A stretch of 64,000 nucleotides of DNA. Source: Massilia putida. Its GTDB lineage: Bacteria > Pseudomonadota > Gammaproteobacteria > Burkholderiales > Burkholderiaceae_D. This document shows positions 55,108-64,000 of this stretch, piece after piece. The position numbers were made by a program, and so were the translations under genes. The notes under the pieces are model-generated. The model was not told where the DNA came from, searched no databases, and saw nothing but the letters and a program-made list of their open reading frames with translations. Position 1 is the stretch's first letter. Each line of letters starts with the position of its first letter. The stretch spans positions 5,580,001-5,644,000 of the forward strand of contig NZ_CP019038.1 in assembly GCF_001941825.1 (NCBI RefSeq), written 5' to 3'.

Positions 55108-55773
55108 TTGGCAAAACTGCACATCGATCCCAAGCGCCTGCCCGTCGACTCGATCGCCGGCGAGCCCGCCTTGCCGGAAGAGCGCCTGGACGTCGCCTGG
55201 CTGCGCCAGCGTCTCGCCCATCCGCCGCGGTGGGAACCGGAATTGCCCGAGGACATGCGCCTGCGCTTCCCGGTGCTGCGGCGCGCGGCCGTGCTGATCC
55301 CGATCGTGCGGCGGCCGGAGGGCCTCACGGTGCTGCTGACCCAGCGCACCGAACATCTGACCAACCACGCCGGCCAAGTCAGCTTCCCCGGCGGCCGTGC
55401 GGAAGAGATCGACTCGTCGCCCATCGAGACGGCCTTGCGCGAAACGCAGGAAGAGATCGGCCTCGCGCGCCGCCACGTGGAAATCATCGGCGTGCTGCCC
55501 GACCATGTCACGGCCTCGGCCTATGTCGTCACGCCCGTGGTGGGCCTCGTCACGCCGCCGTTCGATCTCACGGCCGAATCCAATGAGGTGGCCGCTATTT
55601 TCGAAGTTCCCTTGCGGTTCCTGATGGATGGCATGAACCATCAACGCTTGTCGTTCGATCTGCCCGATGGCGCCGGCCGGCGCAGTTTTTATGCGATGCC
55701 TTACGAGCGCTTCTTCATCTGGGGCGCGACAGCGGGTATGCTGCGCAACCTGTTTCATTTGTTACGCGCCTGA
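55108..55773 (+). CDS. CoA pyrophosphatase (Nudix hydrolase)
   Basis: A 221-residue Nudix enzyme of the YeaB/NudL group. It has LLTQRTEHLTNHAGQVSFPGGRAE followed by the Nudix box ending ETALRETQEEIGL. Known members split CoA to 4'-phosphopantetheine and adenosine 3',5'-bisphosphate. A TTG start at 55108 with GGAG seven bases upstream is preferred; an in-frame ATG at 55078 lies inside the rplS terminator. Confidence 0.85.
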   Translation: MAKLHIDPKRLPVDSIAGEPALPEERLDVAWLRQRLAHPPRWEPELPEDMRLRFPVLRRAAVLIPIVRRPEGLTVLLTQRTEHLTNHAGQVSFPGGRAEEIDSSPIETALRETQEEIGLARRHVEIIGVLPDHVTASAYVVTPVVGLVTPPFDLTAESNEVAAIFEVPLRFLMDGMNHQRLSFDLPDGAGRRSFYAMPYERFFIWGATAGMLRNLFHLLRA

Positions 55774-55897
55774 CGGGACACGTCGAAACACCTGCTGCGA
55801 CGGTTTTGCGCGGCGCCTAAAGGGAATAGACTCGCGCCGGTCTCTGCGCTACCCTAGCGGGCAATGAAGTAAGGCAACAACGTAAAAAGGACCGTGC

Positions 55898-56857
55898 ATG
55901 ACATTCTTTTCCATCCTGTGCGCACTGCTCATCGAACAGCTGAAGCCGCTGCGCGCAGATAACCAGATCTACGCCGAGATCAAGCGTTTCGCCATGCGTA
56001 TCGAAGGCTGGTTCAATGCCGGTCACGCCAGCCATGGCCGGCTGGGCTGGTTCCTGATGATGGCGGTCCTGATGCTGCCGACGGCCGTCATCTACGGCGT
56101 GCTCGTGTACTACCGCTTCGTGTTCGCCGCGTTCGCCTGGAACGTGCTGATCGTCTATCTCACGCTCGGTTTCCGCCACTACAGCCATTACTTCACGTCG
56201 ATCCAGTTCGCCCTGAATGCCGGCGACGAAGCGACGGCGCGCACCTTGCTCGCCGAATGGACGAAGCTCGACACGGTCGGCATGGACGCGACCGAGATCG
56301 CCCGCATCGCCGTCGAAAAATCCCTCATCACGACACACCGCAATGTGTTCGGCGTGTTCTTCTGGTTCCTGATGCCGCTCGGCCCGGCCTGCGCCGTCAT
56401 GTACCGCGTGTCCGAATACCTCGCGCGCGCGTGGAACGAACCCGACCATATGCGCAACGAAGCGTTCGGCGAATTCGCCGCCCGCGCGTTTTATTGGATC
56501 GACTGGATCCCTGTGCGCCTGACCGCCATCGCATTCGCCGTCGTCGGCAATTTCGAGGATGCGATTTATGCGTGGCGCAATTTCGCCAACCGGTGGACGG
56601 ATGAATCGAAAGGCATCATCCTGGCCGCCGGCGGCGGCGCCATGGGGGTGCGTCTCGGCACCCCGGCCGAGACCGCGCCGCGCATCCTGCCGGCCGACGC
56701 GGGAACCGTCGACCTGTCCGCCAGCGAAGACGACATGTTGCCCGGCGACGAGCCGAACGTGCGCGCACTGCAAAGCACGGTCGGCCTGGTGTGGCGTGCA
56801 CTGTTATTATGGATGCTGCTCCTGCTGCTGCTTTCCGGCGCGGTCCTGCTTGGCTGA
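55898..56857 (+). CDS. CobD/CbiB-like membrane protein
   Basis: A 319-residue protein with about five membrane segments, starting MTFFSILCALLIEQLKPL. The segments LIVYLTLGFRHYSHYF, ARTLLAEWT and MPLGPACAVMYRVSEYLA match the CobD/CbiB fold, which also includes AmpE. No cobalamin gene is near, so a role in cobinamide synthesis should not be assumed; in betaproteobacteria this copy is usually of unknown function. AAAAAGGA precedes the ATG. Confidence 0.8.
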   Translation: MTFFSILCALLIEQLKPLRADNQIYAEIKRFAMRIEGWFNAGHASHGRLGWFLMMAVLMLPTAVIYGVLVYYRFVFAAFAWNVLIVYLTLGFRHYSHYFTSIQFALNAGDEATARTLLAEWTKLDTVGMDATEIARIAVEKSLITTHRNVFGVFFWFLMPLGPACAVMYRVSEYLARAWNEPDHMRNEAFGEFAARAFYWIDWIPVRLTAIAFAVVGNFEDAIYAWRNFANRWTDESKGIILAAGGGAMGVRLGTPAETAPRILPADAGTVDLSASEDDMLPGDEPNVRALQSTVGLVWRALLLWMLLLLLLSGAVLLG

Positions 56858-56997
56858 ACCTGTTGGAACCGTAAGGAATTCGAGACGATTATCGTGCCGG
56901 CTTGACCCGACCGGCACGTTGGGCTCGTCCGTAGGTCTTCTATAAGATATAATAGTCGGGTTGTTCTCATTCACGCTTTTGTTTCAGAAGCCGCACT

Positions 56998-57339
56998 ATG
57001 GCCGACTCACCGCAAACCGGGAAAGGCGCCGACGAATTCTTCATTCTCGGCGTGACAAGTAAGGGCAGGCAGTTCCGCCCGAGTGACTGGGCCGAACGTC
57101 TATGCGGCGTCATGTCGTGCTTCCGGCCGGCCGGCAGCGGCGGCCCGAACGCCCACCTGAAGTTCTCGCCCTACGTGCATCCGACCGTCGTGAACGGCGT
57201 CAAGGCGGTCGTCGTGAACAATGCCCTCAAAAGCATCGAACCGCTGGCCTACCACTTCGTGTGCAATTTCGCCAAAGACAACGACCTGCAAGTCGTCGAG
57301 GCCTGCTTCGTCCCCCCGGCCGAAGACAAAAAATCCTGA
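56998..57339 (+). CDS. DUF3579 domain protein
   Basis: A 113-residue soluble protein with the DUF3579 pattern: FFILGVTSKGRQFRPSDWAERLCGVMSCF, then KFSPYVHPTVVNGVKAVVVN. The family is mostly betaproteobacterial and has no assigned function. A TATAAT-like stretch (about 56949) may be its -10 box. Confidence 0.85.
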   Translation: MADSPQTGKGADEFFILGVTSKGRQFRPSDWAERLCGVMSCFRPAGSGGPNAHLKFSPYVHPTVVNGVKAVVVNNALKSIEPLAYHFVCNFAKDNDLQVVEACFVPPAEDKKS

Positions 57340-57422
57340 CCCTTCACGTTACCGGTTTGATTTGTTTCAGACCGGGGACTATGCTTCATGGATAGCGTAA
57401 GCATCTGACGTTGGAGCAGACC

Positions 57423-57872
57423 ATGGAAGTCGGAAAACTCTGTACGGCCGACACCGTCTACTGCGCGCGCGACGAAAGCGTGCAAGGTGCGGCCTTTCTC
57501 ATGCGCAAACATCACGTCGGCGACATCGTCGTCGTCGACGACGCGGACACCGTGCCCACGCCAGCGGGCATCGTCACGGACCGCGACATCGTCGTTTCCG
57601 TCGTCGCGCTCGGCCTCGATCCGAACGGACTGGAGGTGGGCGACATCATGACGGACGACCTGCTCACGGCCGACGAGCACGACGACGTCACGGTCACCAT
57701 CGAACGTATGCGTCTGCGCGGCATCCGCCGGGTGCCGGTGGTGGGCGAGGGCGGACGCCTCGTCGGCATCGTCAGCACCGACGACCTGCTCGGCTTCCTG
57801 GCCGAGGAAATGGAAGACCTGGCGCGCATCAGTCCCTACCAGCAGCAGCACGAACGGCGTACGCGGCAGTGA
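57423..57872 (+). CDS. CBS domain-pair protein
   Basis: A 149-residue protein of two CBS modules (ESVQGAAFLMRKHHVGDIVVVDD...GIVTDRDIV and ERMRLRGIRRVPVVGEGGRLVGIVSTDDLL). CBS pairs bind adenosine nucleotides and act as energy sensors. The ATG at 57423 has GGAG seven bases upstream. Stand-alone; partner unknown. Confidence 0.88.
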   Translation: MEVGKLCTADTVYCARDESVQGAAFLMRKHHVGDIVVVDDADTVPTPAGIVTDRDIVVSVVALGLDPNGLEVGDIMTDDLLTADEHDDVTVTIERMRLRGIRRVPVVGEGGRLVGIVSTDDLLGFLAEEMEDLARISPYQQQHERRTRQ

Positions 57873-57941
57873 GGTAAGCCTGGCCTAAGTCCCCGTCTGT
57901 TACCATGTCCTACGGACAATGGTTCTTACAGACGGAGACCT

Positions 57942-60671
57942 ATGAGCTTGACGTTTTTCCAGCGCGGCCTGGCCGCCTATGCCGTCGTCGGCGGCATTTC
58001 CTTCATCGCGCAAAGTGCCTGGGCGTTCGACCTGCCCAAGGGCGTCGTGCAGGGCCCGTCCGTCGAGGGCATCACGGAATACCGCCTGCCGAACGGCTTG
58101 AAAGTCTTGCTGTTCCCCGATTCCTCGCGTCCCACCGTGACGGTCAACGTGACGTACCTCGTCGGCTCGCGCCACGAGAACTACGGCGAGACAGGCATGG
58201 CCCACCTGCTGGAGCACCTGATGTTCAAGGGCAGCCCGAAGCATCCGGACATCACGCGCCAATTCCAGGACCGGGGCATGCAGTTCAACGGCACGACGTC
58301 GCTCGACCGCACGAACTATTACGAGGTGTTCCAGGCATCCGATGACAACCTGAACTGGGCGCTGGGCATGGAAGCGGACCGCATGACGCATTCCAATATC
58401 GCCAGGAAGGATCTCGATTCCGAGATGACGGTCGTCCGCAACGAGTACGAGAACGGCGAGAACTCGCCGACTGCCGTGCTCATGAAACGCATGCAGAGCG
58501 TGGCCTACGACTGGCACGCGTATGGCCGCTCGACGATCGGCAACAAGAGCGACATCGAGAACGTCAAGATCTCGAACCTGCAGAATTTTTATCACACGTA
58601 TTATCAGCCCGATAACGCCGTGCTGCTCGTGGCCGGCAAGTTCGATCCGGCCAGGACGCTGTTGTCGATCAACCGCCTGTTCGGCGCCATCCCGAAACCG
58701 AAACGCACCTTGCCGGAGTTCTGGACCGTCGAGCCCACGCAGGACGGCGACCGCACGTTCACCGTGCGGCGCCAGGGCGACGTGCAGATCGTCGCGCTCG
58801 GCTACAAGGTGCCGTCCGGACTGCACGACGACAGCGACGCGCTGAGCTTCGCCTCGACCATCCTCGGCGATGCCCCGACCGGCCGCCTGCACAAGCTGCT
58901 TGTCGAGACCGGCAAGGCGAGCCAGGTCTTCGCCTACGGCCAGACGGGCTATGCGCCCGGCCTGCAATACTTCGGCGCCGTCGTCAAGAAAGACGCGCCG
59001 CTCGAGCCCGTGCGTGCCGCGCTCACGCAGGCCGTGGAAGAGTTCGCCAAAAATCCGCCGACGCCGGAGGAACTGCAGCGGACAAAGCGCAGTTTCCTGA
59101 ACGAATTCGAGCGCAGCCTGAACGACCCGCAGCAAGTGGGCCTTGCACTGTCGGAAGTCATCGCGCTGGGCGACTGGCGCCTGTTCTTCGTCGGCCGCGA
59201 CCGCGTCGACAAGATCACGTCGGAGCAGGTCGCGGCGGCATCGGGTCGCTATTTCAAACGCGACAACCGCGTCACCGGCGAGTTCATCCCGGACGACCAT
59301 CCGCAGCGCGCCGTGATCCCGCCCGCGCCCAGCGTGCAGAGCCTCCTCAAGGATTTCAAGCCGCGGGCGTCCACCTTGAGCGCCGAGGATTTCGATCCGA
59401 GCCAGGCCAACATCATGAAGCGCACGACCCTGACGACGGTCGGCGGCGTGAAACTGGCCTTGCTTCCGAAGAAGAACCGCGGCCAGACGGTCACCGTCGA
59501 CCTGCGCCAGCACATCGGCGATGAACAGAACCTGTTCGGCAAGGGCGCGCTGCCCGGCCTGACGTCGGCGATGCTGATGCGCGGCACGACGAAATACGAT
59601 CGCGTGCAACTGACCGACGCCTTCGACAAGCTCAAGATTTCCGGTAGCCTCACGCATTTCCAGACGACGCGCGAACACCTGCCGGAAGCGCTGAAACTCG
59701 TGGCCCACGTGCTGCGCGAGGCGAGCTTCCCGGCCAGCGAATTCGAGCAATTGCGCCAGCAAGCGATCGTCGGCCTGGAATCGAGCCGCAACGAGCCGCC
59801 CAATGTCGCGTCGCGCGCGCTGAATACGCATTTCGACATCTATCCGAAAGGCGACGTCCGCCACGAAACGACGCTCGAGGAAGACCTTGCCGACCTCAAA
59901 GGCGCCACCGTGGATCAGGTCAAGGCGTTCCACCGCGATTACTACGGTACCGTGCCGGCGGAAATGTCCATCGTCGGGGACTTCGATGCGCAGGCGATCA
60001 CGCCGCTCGTCGACCAGTTGTTCGGCCGGTGGAAGGCGCCCATGCACGTGGCGCCCGTGCTGCGCAAGAATGGCGACATCGCGCCCATCCACGAGTTCCT
60101 TAACACGCCCGACAAGGAAAACGGGTATTACACGGCACGCATCAACCTCGACCTGAACGTCGACGACCCGGATTACCCGGCCCTGATGCTGGCCGACTAT
60201 ATCTTCGGCGGGGGCGGGCTGCGGTCGCGCCTGATGGACCGCATCCGCCAGCGCGACGGGCTGTCGTATGGCGTCGGCTCGAACCTCGCGGCTGGCGACC
60301 TCGACCGTGCCGGCATGTTCGCGATCAATGCCATCGCCGCGCCGCAGAATCTGGCCAAGGTCGACGCCGCCGTGCGCGAGGAACTCGTGCGCGTGCTCAA
60401 GGATGGATTCACGGCAGCGGAACTCGCCGGTGCAAAGTCGGGTCTGATGCAACAACGTATCCAGAATCGAGCCGACGACGGCGCGCTGGCGGCGGGCTGG
60501 ACGTCGTATCTCTACCGTGGGCGCACGTATGAATGGTCGGCCGAGTTCGAAAAGCACTTGATGGCCGTCACATTGCCGCAACTGAACGCGGCGTTCCGCA
60601 AGGCGGTCGACCCGGCAAAAATGTCCGTCGTCATGGCTGGAGACAAGGCGAAAGCGAAACCTGCACCCTGA
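57942..60671 (+). CDS. M16 family zinc peptidase (pitrilysin type), exported
   Basis: A 909-residue peptidase with a signal peptide (ends at SAWA). The N-terminal half carries the inverted zinc motif HLLEH (His88, Glu91, His92) and a downstream Glu in TVVRNEYENGE. The C-terminal half is the inactive M16_C-like partner (ends in KMSVVMAGDKAK). Both halves in one chain make the full clamshell. Predicted periplasmic degradation of peptides. GGAG precedes the ATG. Confidence 0.92.
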   Translation: MSLTFFQRGLAAYAVVGGISFIAQSAWAFDLPKGVVQGPSVEGITEYRLPNGLKVLLFPDSSRPTVTVNVTYLVGSRHENYGETGMAHLLEHLMFKGSPKHPDITRQFQDRGMQFNGTTSLDRTNYYEVFQASDDNLNWALGMEADRMTHSNIARKDLDSEMTVVRNEYENGENSPTAVLMKRMQSVAYDWHAYGRSTIGNKSDIENVKISNLQNFYHTYYQPDNAVLLVAGKFDPARTLLSINRLFGAIPKPKRTLPEFWTVEPTQDGDRTFTVRRQGDVQIVALGYKVPSGLHDDSDALSFASTILGDAPTGRLHKLLVETGKASQVFAYGQTGYAPGLQYFGAVVKKDAPLEPVRAALTQAVEEFAKNPPTPEELQRTKRSFLNEFERSLNDPQQVGLALSEVIALGDWRLFFVGRDRVDKITSEQVAAASGRYFKRDNRVTGEFIPDDHPQRAVIPPAPSVQSLLKDFKPRASTLSAEDFDPSQANIMKRTTLTTVGGVKLALLPKKNRGQTVTVDLRQHIGDEQNLFGKGALPGLTSAMLMRGTTKYDRVQLTDAFDKLKISGSLTHFQTTREHLPEALKLVAHVLREASFPASEFEQLRQQAIVGLESSRNEPPNVASRALNTHFDIYPKGDVRHETTLEEDLADLKGATVDQVKAFHRDYYGTVPAEMSIVGDFDAQAITPLVDQLFGRWKAPMHVAPVLRKNGDIAPIHEFLNTPDKENGYYTARINLDLNVDDPDYPALMLADYIFGGGGLRSRLMDRIRQRDGLSYGVGSNLAAGDLDRAGMFAINAIAAPQNLAKVDAAVREELVRVLKDGFTAAELAGAKSGLMQQRIQNRADDGALAAGWTSYLYRGRTYEWSAEFEKHLMAVTLPQLNAAFRKAVDPAKMSVVMAGDKAKAKPAP

Positions 60672-60809
60672 TTGCAACACTCGGCCGTTCATTATTTGGC
60701 CGAAGTGTCGAGAAACTTGGTCAATGCCCGGCGCGGGCGCTATCATGTTGCTTCAACGCAGTATTGCTTGTGAGAAGCAAAGCTTGCGTCAAGTTATTGA
60801 AAAGGAAGC

Positions 60810-61604
60810 ATGATGAAGGGCATGACCAAGCAGACACCGAACGGCATTTCGTATGCAGGCAAGGTTGTGCTGGTAACCGGAGGCGCGAGCGGCATCGGCC
60901 GCGCGACGGCGCTGGCGTTCGGGCGCGCGGGCGCCTGCGTCGTCATTGCCGACACGTCGGTCGACGGCGGCCACATGACGGCGGCCTTGATCGTCGAAGC
61001 GGGCGGCAAGGCGCTGTTCGTGAAAGCGAATGTCACGGTCGCGGAAGACGTGGAAGCGTTGATCGACAAGGCGGTCGGCCACTACGGCCGCATCGACTGC
61101 GCCGTCAACGGTGCCGCCGTCGAGGAAGAATACCTGCCGCTGGCCGAGGGCGAGGACGAGCAGTTCGACCGCATCATGAGCGTCAACGTCAAGGGCGTCT
61201 GGCTGTGCATGAAGAGCCAGCTGCGCCAGATGCTCAAGCAGGAAGGCGGTGGCGTGATCGTCAACATCGCGGACGCCGGCGGCCTCGTGGCGGCACCGCA
61301 CCGCGCCATCTATTCGGCGTCCAAGCACGCGGTCGTCGGCCTGACCAAGAGCGCGGCCGTGGAATACGCCAAGGATGACATCCGCATCAACAGCATCTGC
61401 CCGGGCGCCGTCAAGACGCCGATGCTGGTCCGCATGCTCGAGCGCGAGCCCGGGCGCGACAAGAAGCTGAAAGCGGCGCATCCGATGGGCCGGATCGCCG
61501 ATCCGTCCGAGATCGCCAATGCGGCGCTGTGGCTGTGTTCGGAGCAGGCGTCGTTCGTCACAGGTCATCAGCTCGCCATCGACGGCGGCCTGACGGCGAT
61601 CTGA
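60810..61604 (+). CDS. SDR family protein with altered active-site motifs
   Basis: A 264-residue short-chain dehydrogenase. The cofactor motif is intact (TGGASGIG) and YSASK gives the Tyr/Lys pair. The usual NNAG is NGAA. The strand normally ending in SS (with the catalytic Ser) reads NIADAGG, so the catalytic Ser appears replaced by Asp or Ala. It may still act, or be a non-canonical or binding-only member. AAGGAAG precedes the ATG. Confidence 0.85.
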   Translation: MMKGMTKQTPNGISYAGKVVLVTGGASGIGRATALAFGRAGACVVIADTSVDGGHMTAALIVEAGGKALFVKANVTVAEDVEALIDKAVGHYGRIDCAVNGAAVEEEYLPLAEGEDEQFDRIMSVNVKGVWLCMKSQLRQMLKQEGGGVIVNIADAGGLVAAPHRAIYSASKHAVVGLTKSAAVEYAKDDIRINSICPGAVKTPMLVRMLEREPGRDKKLKAAHPMGRIADPSEIANAALWLCSEQASFVTGHQLAIDGGLTAI

Positions 61605-61613
61605 CGGCGCGTA

Positions 61614-61874
61614 TCACCCCCGTTTCTTGTGGGTGGCGCGCTGTTGCTTCGCTTGCGTGCCCACCCGCGCCTGCCGCGCCTTGTATAACGCCACGGCATC
61701 CTCGCGGGCGCGCGTGAGCGTGCGCATGTCCGGATGGTCGTCATGCGGCGAAAAATACTCGGCGGCTTGCGCGTCGACGACGAGCTTGATGGCGGTGGCG
61801 TCGTCGAGGTCGTAGAGTTCGGTCAGCAAGGTGGCGACTTCGTCCAGATAGGCTTCGTAGGTCAGGTTGGTCAT
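61614..61874 (-). CDS. Small unrecognised protein
   Basis: An 86-residue protein. The N-terminus is acidic and helical (MTNLTYEAYLDEVATLLTELYDLDD); the C-terminus is basic (QARVGTQAKQQRATHKKRG). It lies 25 bases downstream of the GntR gene on the same strand, so it may be co-transcribed. Family unknown. Confidence 0.6.
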   Translation of the reverse strand: MTNLTYEAYLDEVATLLTELYDLDDATAIKLVVDAQAAEYFSPHDDHPDMRTLTRAREDAVALYKARQARVGTQAKQQRATHKKRG

Positions 61875-61899
61875 GGCATTGTTCTTTGAGTAAGTTGCA

Positions 61900-62640
61900 T
61901 CAGCCGGCGCTCAGCTCGGCCACGAAGTCGTACATGTCGCCGCGGAAGTAGGAGCGGCAGAATTCCACCGCCTGCCCATCCGGCAAAAAGCCCAGCCGTT
62001 CCACGCACAGTCCCGCATCGCCTTCCTTCGATTGCAGCAGCTTCGCCTGCTCGGCGTTCAGCAGCAGGGCGGACAGGCGCTGCAGCGCGCGCACGGGGCG
62101 CTTGCCGTTGGCTTCCAGCGCTTCGTACATCGACACGTCCACCGCGTCCAGCGAGGGCAGGGCGGAGGCCGCGATCGTCGCGTATTCCAGGCACATCGGC
62201 ATGTCGTCGGCGTAGCGGATGCGGTTGAAACGGTACACGGCGGCGCCCGGCGACAGGCGCAGGCGCAGCGCTTCTTCCGGCGTGACGGTGCCTTCCGAAC
62301 GCTTGAGCCAGACGCTGCGCGGCGTGCGGCCGCGCGAGCGCATGTCTTCCGAGAACGACGTCAGCTTGGCGAAATTCTTTTCGATGCGGGTGTTGATGAA
62401 ATTGCCCGACCCCGCGCGGCGCACGAGCAAGCCTTCGTCGACGAGACCGTCGATCGCCTTGCGCACGGTGATGCGCGAGATGTCCAGTTCGGCCGCCAGC
62501 TGGCGCTCGGCCGGCAGGGCTTCCGCCGGACCGTAGACGCCGCGGTCGATCGCTTCGCGCAGGGCGCGCTGCAATTGCTGGTAGAGCGGCAGGTTGCTGG
62601 TGGCGGATAGCTGGTGCATCAACTGCGCGAGGTGGGACAT
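61900..62640 (-). CDS. GntR/HutC family transcriptional regulator
   Basis: A 246-residue regulator. N-terminal winged helix (LPLYQQLQRALREAIDRGVYG, LPAERQLAAELDISRITVRKAIDGLVDEGLLVRRAGSGNFI) and C-terminal UTRA effector domain (RYADDMPMCLEYATI, GLCVERLGFLPDGQAVEFCRSYFRGD). HutC-type proteins are usually repressors released by a sugar or organic acid. The target is not evident. Confidence 0.9.
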   Translation of the reverse strand: MSHLAQLMHQLSATSNLPLYQQLQRALREAIDRGVYGPAEALPAERQLAAELDISRITVRKAIDGLVDEGLLVRRAGSGNFINTRIEKNFAKLTSFSEDMRSRGRTPRSVWLKRSEGTVTPEEALRLRLSPGAAVYRFNRIRYADDMPMCLEYATIAASALPSLDAVDVSMYEALEANGKRPVRALQRLSALLLNAEQAKLLQSKEGDAGLCVERLGFLPDGQAVEFCRSYFRGDMYDFVAELSAG

Positions 62641-62695
62641 TGCGGCGGGCTTCGACGGGTACGATCCCGCGATAATACCAAAAAAAGACCGCCTG

Positions 62696-63763
62696 CTACT
62701 TCGGCCGGGGATTGGTGACCTTCCGGTCCGGCTGCAGCAGCTTGCCCGAACGCACCGCGGCGACGGCCGCGGACACCGCGCGCGCCACATTGCGCACCTC
62801 GTCCTGGAAGGCGGTGTCCTTGTCCAGCGTCGCGTGGCTGTCCGCATACGAATCGTAATAGCCGACGTAGCGGTCGAGCTGGGCGATGGGACCCGCGTCG
62901 ATCAGGCCCATCCAGTCGAGCCAGTCGGACAGCGAGCGCCGCGTCCCTTCGATGCCGGCCACGTCGCCGTGCACGGCCACGCCGTAGATTCTCCCGGCCA
63001 GGTGTTTCGGGTACGTCCAATCCTTTTCCAGCGCCTTGGCTTCTTCCGCCTTCTTGCCGTGCGTGGAGCTGGGATCGGGATTGCCCCCGTCCGCGCATAC
63101 GAGACGGTCGATCATCAGTTTCAAGATCGACGGCGACTGGTACCAGTAGACGGGCGTGCAGATGATGATCCCGTGGGCCGCCACCCAGCGCTCGTAGATC
63201 TCGTTCATCCAGTCGTTTTCCTGGTTCAGCGAATGGTTCGGGTAGCAGCTGCAGGGCCAGTGGCACAGCGGCATCGCCGTCGACACGCAGGCCTTGCACG
63301 GGTGGATGTGGCGGTCGTAGTCGGAGATGATGCGCGACAGGTCGAGCAGGTCCGTCTCCACGCCCTCGGCCGCGAGCGTTTCCTCGCACAGCTTGGCGAG
63401 GCGCCACGTCTTCGAGATCTCGCCCGGGCAGCTGCCGTCGTTGCGGGCCGCGCCATTGATCAAGAGGATGCGGCTCGGCGTCGCCGGATCTTTCTGGCGC
63501 GCTTCGGCCGCGAGCAGGCGGTCGCGCGTCTCCTTCCATTCGATGGACAGGTCGTAGTCGGGATCCGCAAAGCCGGGCCCCGCCTTGACGGTGACCGGCG
63601 CCTTGTGCGAATCGACGTACGCCTTCCACGCGACTTCCTCCACGGCCGCCAGTTCCGCGGCAACGGCCTGGTAGGCGGGATCGTAGAAGTCGCGCGCGAA
63701 CACGAGATGGAATTCGTCGCGGCTCAACTTCGCGGGCGCCTGGCCCTTGCGTACGGTGATCAT
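62696..63763 (-). CDS. Flavodoxin-fold NAD(P)H-dependent FMN reductase-like protein
   Basis: A 355-residue protein. The N-terminal ~95 residues are not recognised. Then a flavodoxin-like domain: ILLINGAARNDGSCPGEISKTWRLAKL (phosphate-binding loop), CKACVSTAM and IIICTPVYWYQSPSILKLMIDRLVC. The Cys-rich HPCKACVSTAMPLCHWPCSC segment is unusual and might hold a metal or disulfides. Likely cytoplasmic reductase; acceptor unknown. Confidence 0.8.
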   Translation of the reverse strand: MITVRKGQAPAKLSRDEFHLVFARDFYDPAYQAVAAELAAVEEVAWKAYVDSHKAPVTVKAGPGFADPDYDLSIEWKETRDRLLAAEARQKDPATPSRILLINGAARNDGSCPGEISKTWRLAKLCEETLAAEGVETDLLDLSRIISDYDRHIHPCKACVSTAMPLCHWPCSCYPNHSLNQENDWMNEIYERWVAAHGIIICTPVYWYQSPSILKLMIDRLVCADGGNPDPSSTHGKKAEEAKALEKDWTYPKHLAGRIYGVAVHGDVAGIEGTRRSLSDWLDWMGLIDAGPIAQLDRYVGYYDSYADSHATLDKDTAFQDEVRNVARAVSAAVAAVRSGKLLQPDRKVTNPRPK

Positions 63764-63838
63764 GGCCGGCCTTTCGTGGGGTGTTCCGGCGATTATCTGC
63801 CGCCGGGTTGGCCCTGCCGGTACGCTAATTCACACAGA

Positions 63839-63876
63839 CGAAAAAAAGCGGCGCGAACCGTAGCCCGCGCCGCCTT
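63839..63876 (-). terminator. Intrinsic terminator of the gene at the window edge
   Basis: On the minus strand GGCGGCGCG pairs with CGCGCCGCT and is followed by about eight T. It lies ~30 bases after the stop at 63904. Confidence 0.8.
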
Positions 63877-63903
63877 GTCTTTTGGGGGAAAGCCCCGGTG
63901 GAA

Positions 63904-64000
63904 TTACTTGGCCGCCGTCGCGCCGCTCGGGTGGTTCAGGAGCAGGATCCAGTACTTGGCCGTGTCCGACAGGCCGCCGCCGGCTTTCACTTCCTGGAAG
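63904..64000 (-). CDS. C-terminal end of an unrecognised protein (partial)
   Basis: The last 32 codons of a minus-strand gene that starts beyond the window (EVKAGGGLSDTAKYWILLL and then NHPSGATAAK, stop TAA). Too short to name. Confidence 0.6.
   Translation of the reverse strand, partial: FQEVKAGGGLSDTAKYWILLLNHPSGATAAK

Overview
The window looks like a chromosome segment of a high-GC betaproteobacterium, most likely Oxalobacteraceae (Massilia/Telluria-like). This rests on the high GC content, the order rpsP-rimM-trmD-rplS, a linked etfB-etfA-acyl-CoA dehydrogenase group, DUF3579 and CobD/CbiB-like genes typical of Burkholderiales, and dispersed GTAGGGTGGGC palindromes. No rRNA, tRNA, CRISPR array, complete insertion sequence or prophage was recognised. 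Taxonomy and family names come from reading protein motifs by eye; no database search was run.

Layout. 1-7 kb: the end of a glycosyltransferase/FAD-oxidoreductase fusion, a Ser/Gly-rich lipoprotein, a VanZ-like protein, a zinc-ribbon protein, an intergenic region with a possible small RNA, an SDR, and a LemA-TPM-TPM envelope cluster. 7-18 kb: pyrF, two MFS exporters, sbcB, a cNMP-GGDEF protein, a BtuF-like protein, an HPF-like protein, an exported methyltransferase, a ferredoxin-type reductase and an HTH regulator. 18.4-25.4 kb: the most unusual locus. 25.5-38.5 kb: glnS, a J-domain operon with three unrecognised proteins, a CoA-transferase, a frameshifted KefB-like antiporter, a GH1-RmlD fusion, trpS and a frameshifted zinc-ribbon membrane protein. 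38.5-47.6 kb: a DUF3597 gene, a porin with a PstS-like protein, ugpQ, a flagellin with an internal zinc protease (flagellinolysin type), alaS and tusA. 47.8-64 kb: etfBA with an acyl-CoA dehydrogenase, the rpsP-rimM-trmD-rplS operon, a Nudix hydrolase, an M16 peptidase, an SDR, a GntR regulator and an FMN reductase.

The 18.4-25.4 kb locus holds two tandem copies of a two-gene unit on the minus strand: a CHASE-sensor histidine kinase followed by a repeat protein. Each repeat protein has a conserved ~130-residue N-terminus (DUF1399/GRDP-like by eye, with a WHxH motif) followed by many copies of an octapeptide. Copy A has 13 x TAFCAGPH and copy B has 18 x TAYCAGPR. The octapeptides are invariant within each protein although their codons vary synonymously. 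N-terminal domains, promoters and kinase catalytic halves are almost identical between the copies, while repeats and sensor domains have diverged. The array promoters share a dyad with compensatory changes (ACGTGT-CTT-ACACGT versus ACATGT-CTT-ACATGT). This could be a multi-core peptide precursor or a Cys-repeat binding protein under two-component control; no maturation enzyme or response regulator is adjacent, so the function is open.

Two genes (near 32830 and 38406) carry apparent frameshifts in short GC or C runs. They may be real pseudogenes or assembly errors.
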